From an uncultured Collinsella sp. (GTDB lineage Bacteria > Actinomycetota > Coriobacteriia > Coriobacteriales > Coriobacteriaceae), in contig CAJLPX010000058.1 in NCBI GenBank assembly GCA_905208635.1, forward strand, positions 1 to 6,453: a stretch of 6,453 bases of DNA, written 5' to 3'. Below, in pieces: positions 5,572-6,453 of this stretch. How positions within the stretch are numbered: the first letter of the stretch is position 1; every line of letters begins with the position of its first letter. The position numbers and the translations under genes were made by a program. The notes under the pieces are model-generated. The model saw nothing but the letters and a program-made list of their open reading frames with translations. It was not told where the DNA came from and did no database searches.

Positions 5572-6441
5572 TTATTGAGCAATAGCGTAAAGGTCAAACC
5601 CGCCCTGTGGCGTGCTATCGACCGTATCGGGCGCCTGTGAATTAAAGCTCACCGGAACCATGCGCTTTGAGGCGCGGTAACGCGTGCCGTCGGTGGCGAC
5701 GGGCGGCTCATCGACCGTGAGCTCGTAGTCGCCGGGCTTGAGCTCGATACCGTCACCTTCGGAATTGACGTATTGATACTCGTCGATTGCTTGTCCCTTG
5801 AGCGTGCGACCCACGATATGGACGAGCATCTGGCTGTCGCCGCGGGCGGTGTCCCATGTCGCACCGTCCTTAACCTCGACCGACACATGCACCGAGCGCG
5901 TGCGGCTGAGCGATTGCTCGACAGACATCTCGACCTTGGCGGCGTCTTGGCGCTGCTGCTCGACATGACCCCAGATGCTGCCGATCGCCGAGCAAGCGAT
6001 AACGCCGGCCATAAAGGCGATGAGAATGGGGCCGAGCGGAGAGCGACGGCCCGCGTCTTCCTCGCGAGCCAGGTTGGGGCGATGGGTGGGGGCGGGCGCC
6101 TGGGCACCCTGCGCGGGCACGTCGAGTATGCTGAAGGATGCCGTGCTGCCGGGGTCGATGGTGTGGCGCGGCTGCGGGGTCTTGGCCGGCGAGATGGACA
6201 TGTCGGCTGGCTCACCCAGCGTGGCCGTGGCATCGGCCTTTGCCTCGTCGGCCTCGGCCTGGGCCCAAGCCTGTTCAAAGGTTAGGGGTTCGGCGGCATC
6301 GGAGGCGGCTTCAGGCTCGACACCGGCATCATTGCCGGACTCGTCCTCGTCGCTCGACACGTCACACGGCGCGGGCTCGTCCCACTCTTCGTCCGGAGCC
6401 TCGCCCTCGCTATACCACCATTCAAAGTTATCGATATCCAT
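5572..6441 (-). CDS. Single-pass membrane protein of unknown function with acidic N-terminal tail
   Basis: I do not recognise a named family. The 289-residue product has three parts. Residues 1-130 are low-complexity, very rich in Asp, Glu, Ala and Pro, and probably disordered. One hydrophobic segment lies at about 137-157, preceded by AGRRSP, so the positive-inside rule puts the N-terminus in the cytosol. The outer part (158-289) begins with a polar helical stretch rich in Gln, Glu and Ser and continues into beta-strand-like sequence with LKPGDYELTVDEPPV (234-248), which resembles an Ig-like or carboxypeptidase-regulatory-like sandwich. No lipobox or catalytic motif is visible. The ATG at 6441 is only 12 bases from the window edge; no ribosome binding site is visible there and the frame stays open upstream, so the true start may be further out. 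It precedes the epimerase gene by 79 bases, but a functional link is unclear. Confidence 0.75.
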   Translation of the reverse strand: MDIDNFEWWYSEGEAPDEEWDEPAPCDVSSDEDESGNDAGVEPEAASDAAEPLTFEQAWAQAEADEAKADATATLGEPADMSISPAKTPQPRHTIDPGSTASFSILDVPAQGAQAPAPTHRPNLAREEDAGRRSPLGPILIAFMAGVIACSAIGSIWGHVEQQRQDAAKVEMSVEQSLSRTRSVHVSVEVKDGATWDTARGDSQMLVHIVGRTLKGQAIDEYQYVNSEGDGIELKPGDYELTVDEPPVATDGTRYRASKRMVPVSFNSQAPDTVDSTPQGGFDLYAIAQ

Positions 6442-6453
6442 ACGGGGCGCCCC

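Noticed and set aside
1..6453. CRISPR array, toxin-antitoxin pair, insertion sequence, tRNA or defence system
   Set aside because: No spaced direct repeats, transposase motifs, tRNA-like folds or defence-protein motifs were seen; every long stretch is explained by the six genes.

Overview
The window is about 60% G+C by eye. It carries six protein-coding genes, all on the minus strand, so transcription runs from high to low coordinates. Protein style suggests a high-GC Gram-positive of the Actinobacteria, and a Coriobacteriia/Collinsella-type gut bacterium fits best: a binding protein with a Tat-type lipoprotein signal, a single-pass membrane protein with an acidic N-terminal tail, and GAG/CTC-rich codon use. 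This placement is inference from style and recall of the group, not from a database match.

Layout in transcriptional order. (1) 6441-5572: a single-pass membrane protein of unknown function with a long acidic N-terminus; its true start may lie beyond the window edge. (2) 5492-4599: an aldose 1-epimerase (LacX-like) family protein. (3) 4598-4344: a 255-base non-coding gap holding a strong 14-bp hairpin terminator (4487-4527) and, after it, the leader and a weak promoter candidate for the next operon. (4) 4343-3417, 3407-2259 and 2236-1451: a complete polar amino acid (PAAT) ABC importer in the order binding lipoprotein, permease, ATPase, with gaps of 9 and 22 bases and a clear ribosome binding site before each gene. 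(5) 1450-1380: a short gap with a GC-rich terminator-like hairpin. (6) 1379-1: an M20-family zinc carboxypeptidase of the CPS1/PM20D1 type, lacking only its extreme C-terminus because the window ends.

Functional picture (inference): the binding protein captures an amino acid outside the membrane, the permease and ATPase import it, and the M20 enzyme may release amino acids from short peptides or N-acyl amino acids in the cytosol. The M20 gene has almost no room for its own promoter after the hairpin, so it is probably expressed by partial read-through from the transporter operon. The epimerase and the membrane protein upstream of the strong terminator look like a separate transcription unit.

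I see no CRISPR array, insertion sequence, tRNA, rRNA, phage gene or defence system. This is mostly an ordinary metabolic region. The points most worth a second look are the N-terminally extended permease, the Tat-type lipoprotein signal and ligand-site change of the binding protein, the hairpin before the peptidase, and the uncharacterised membrane protein.
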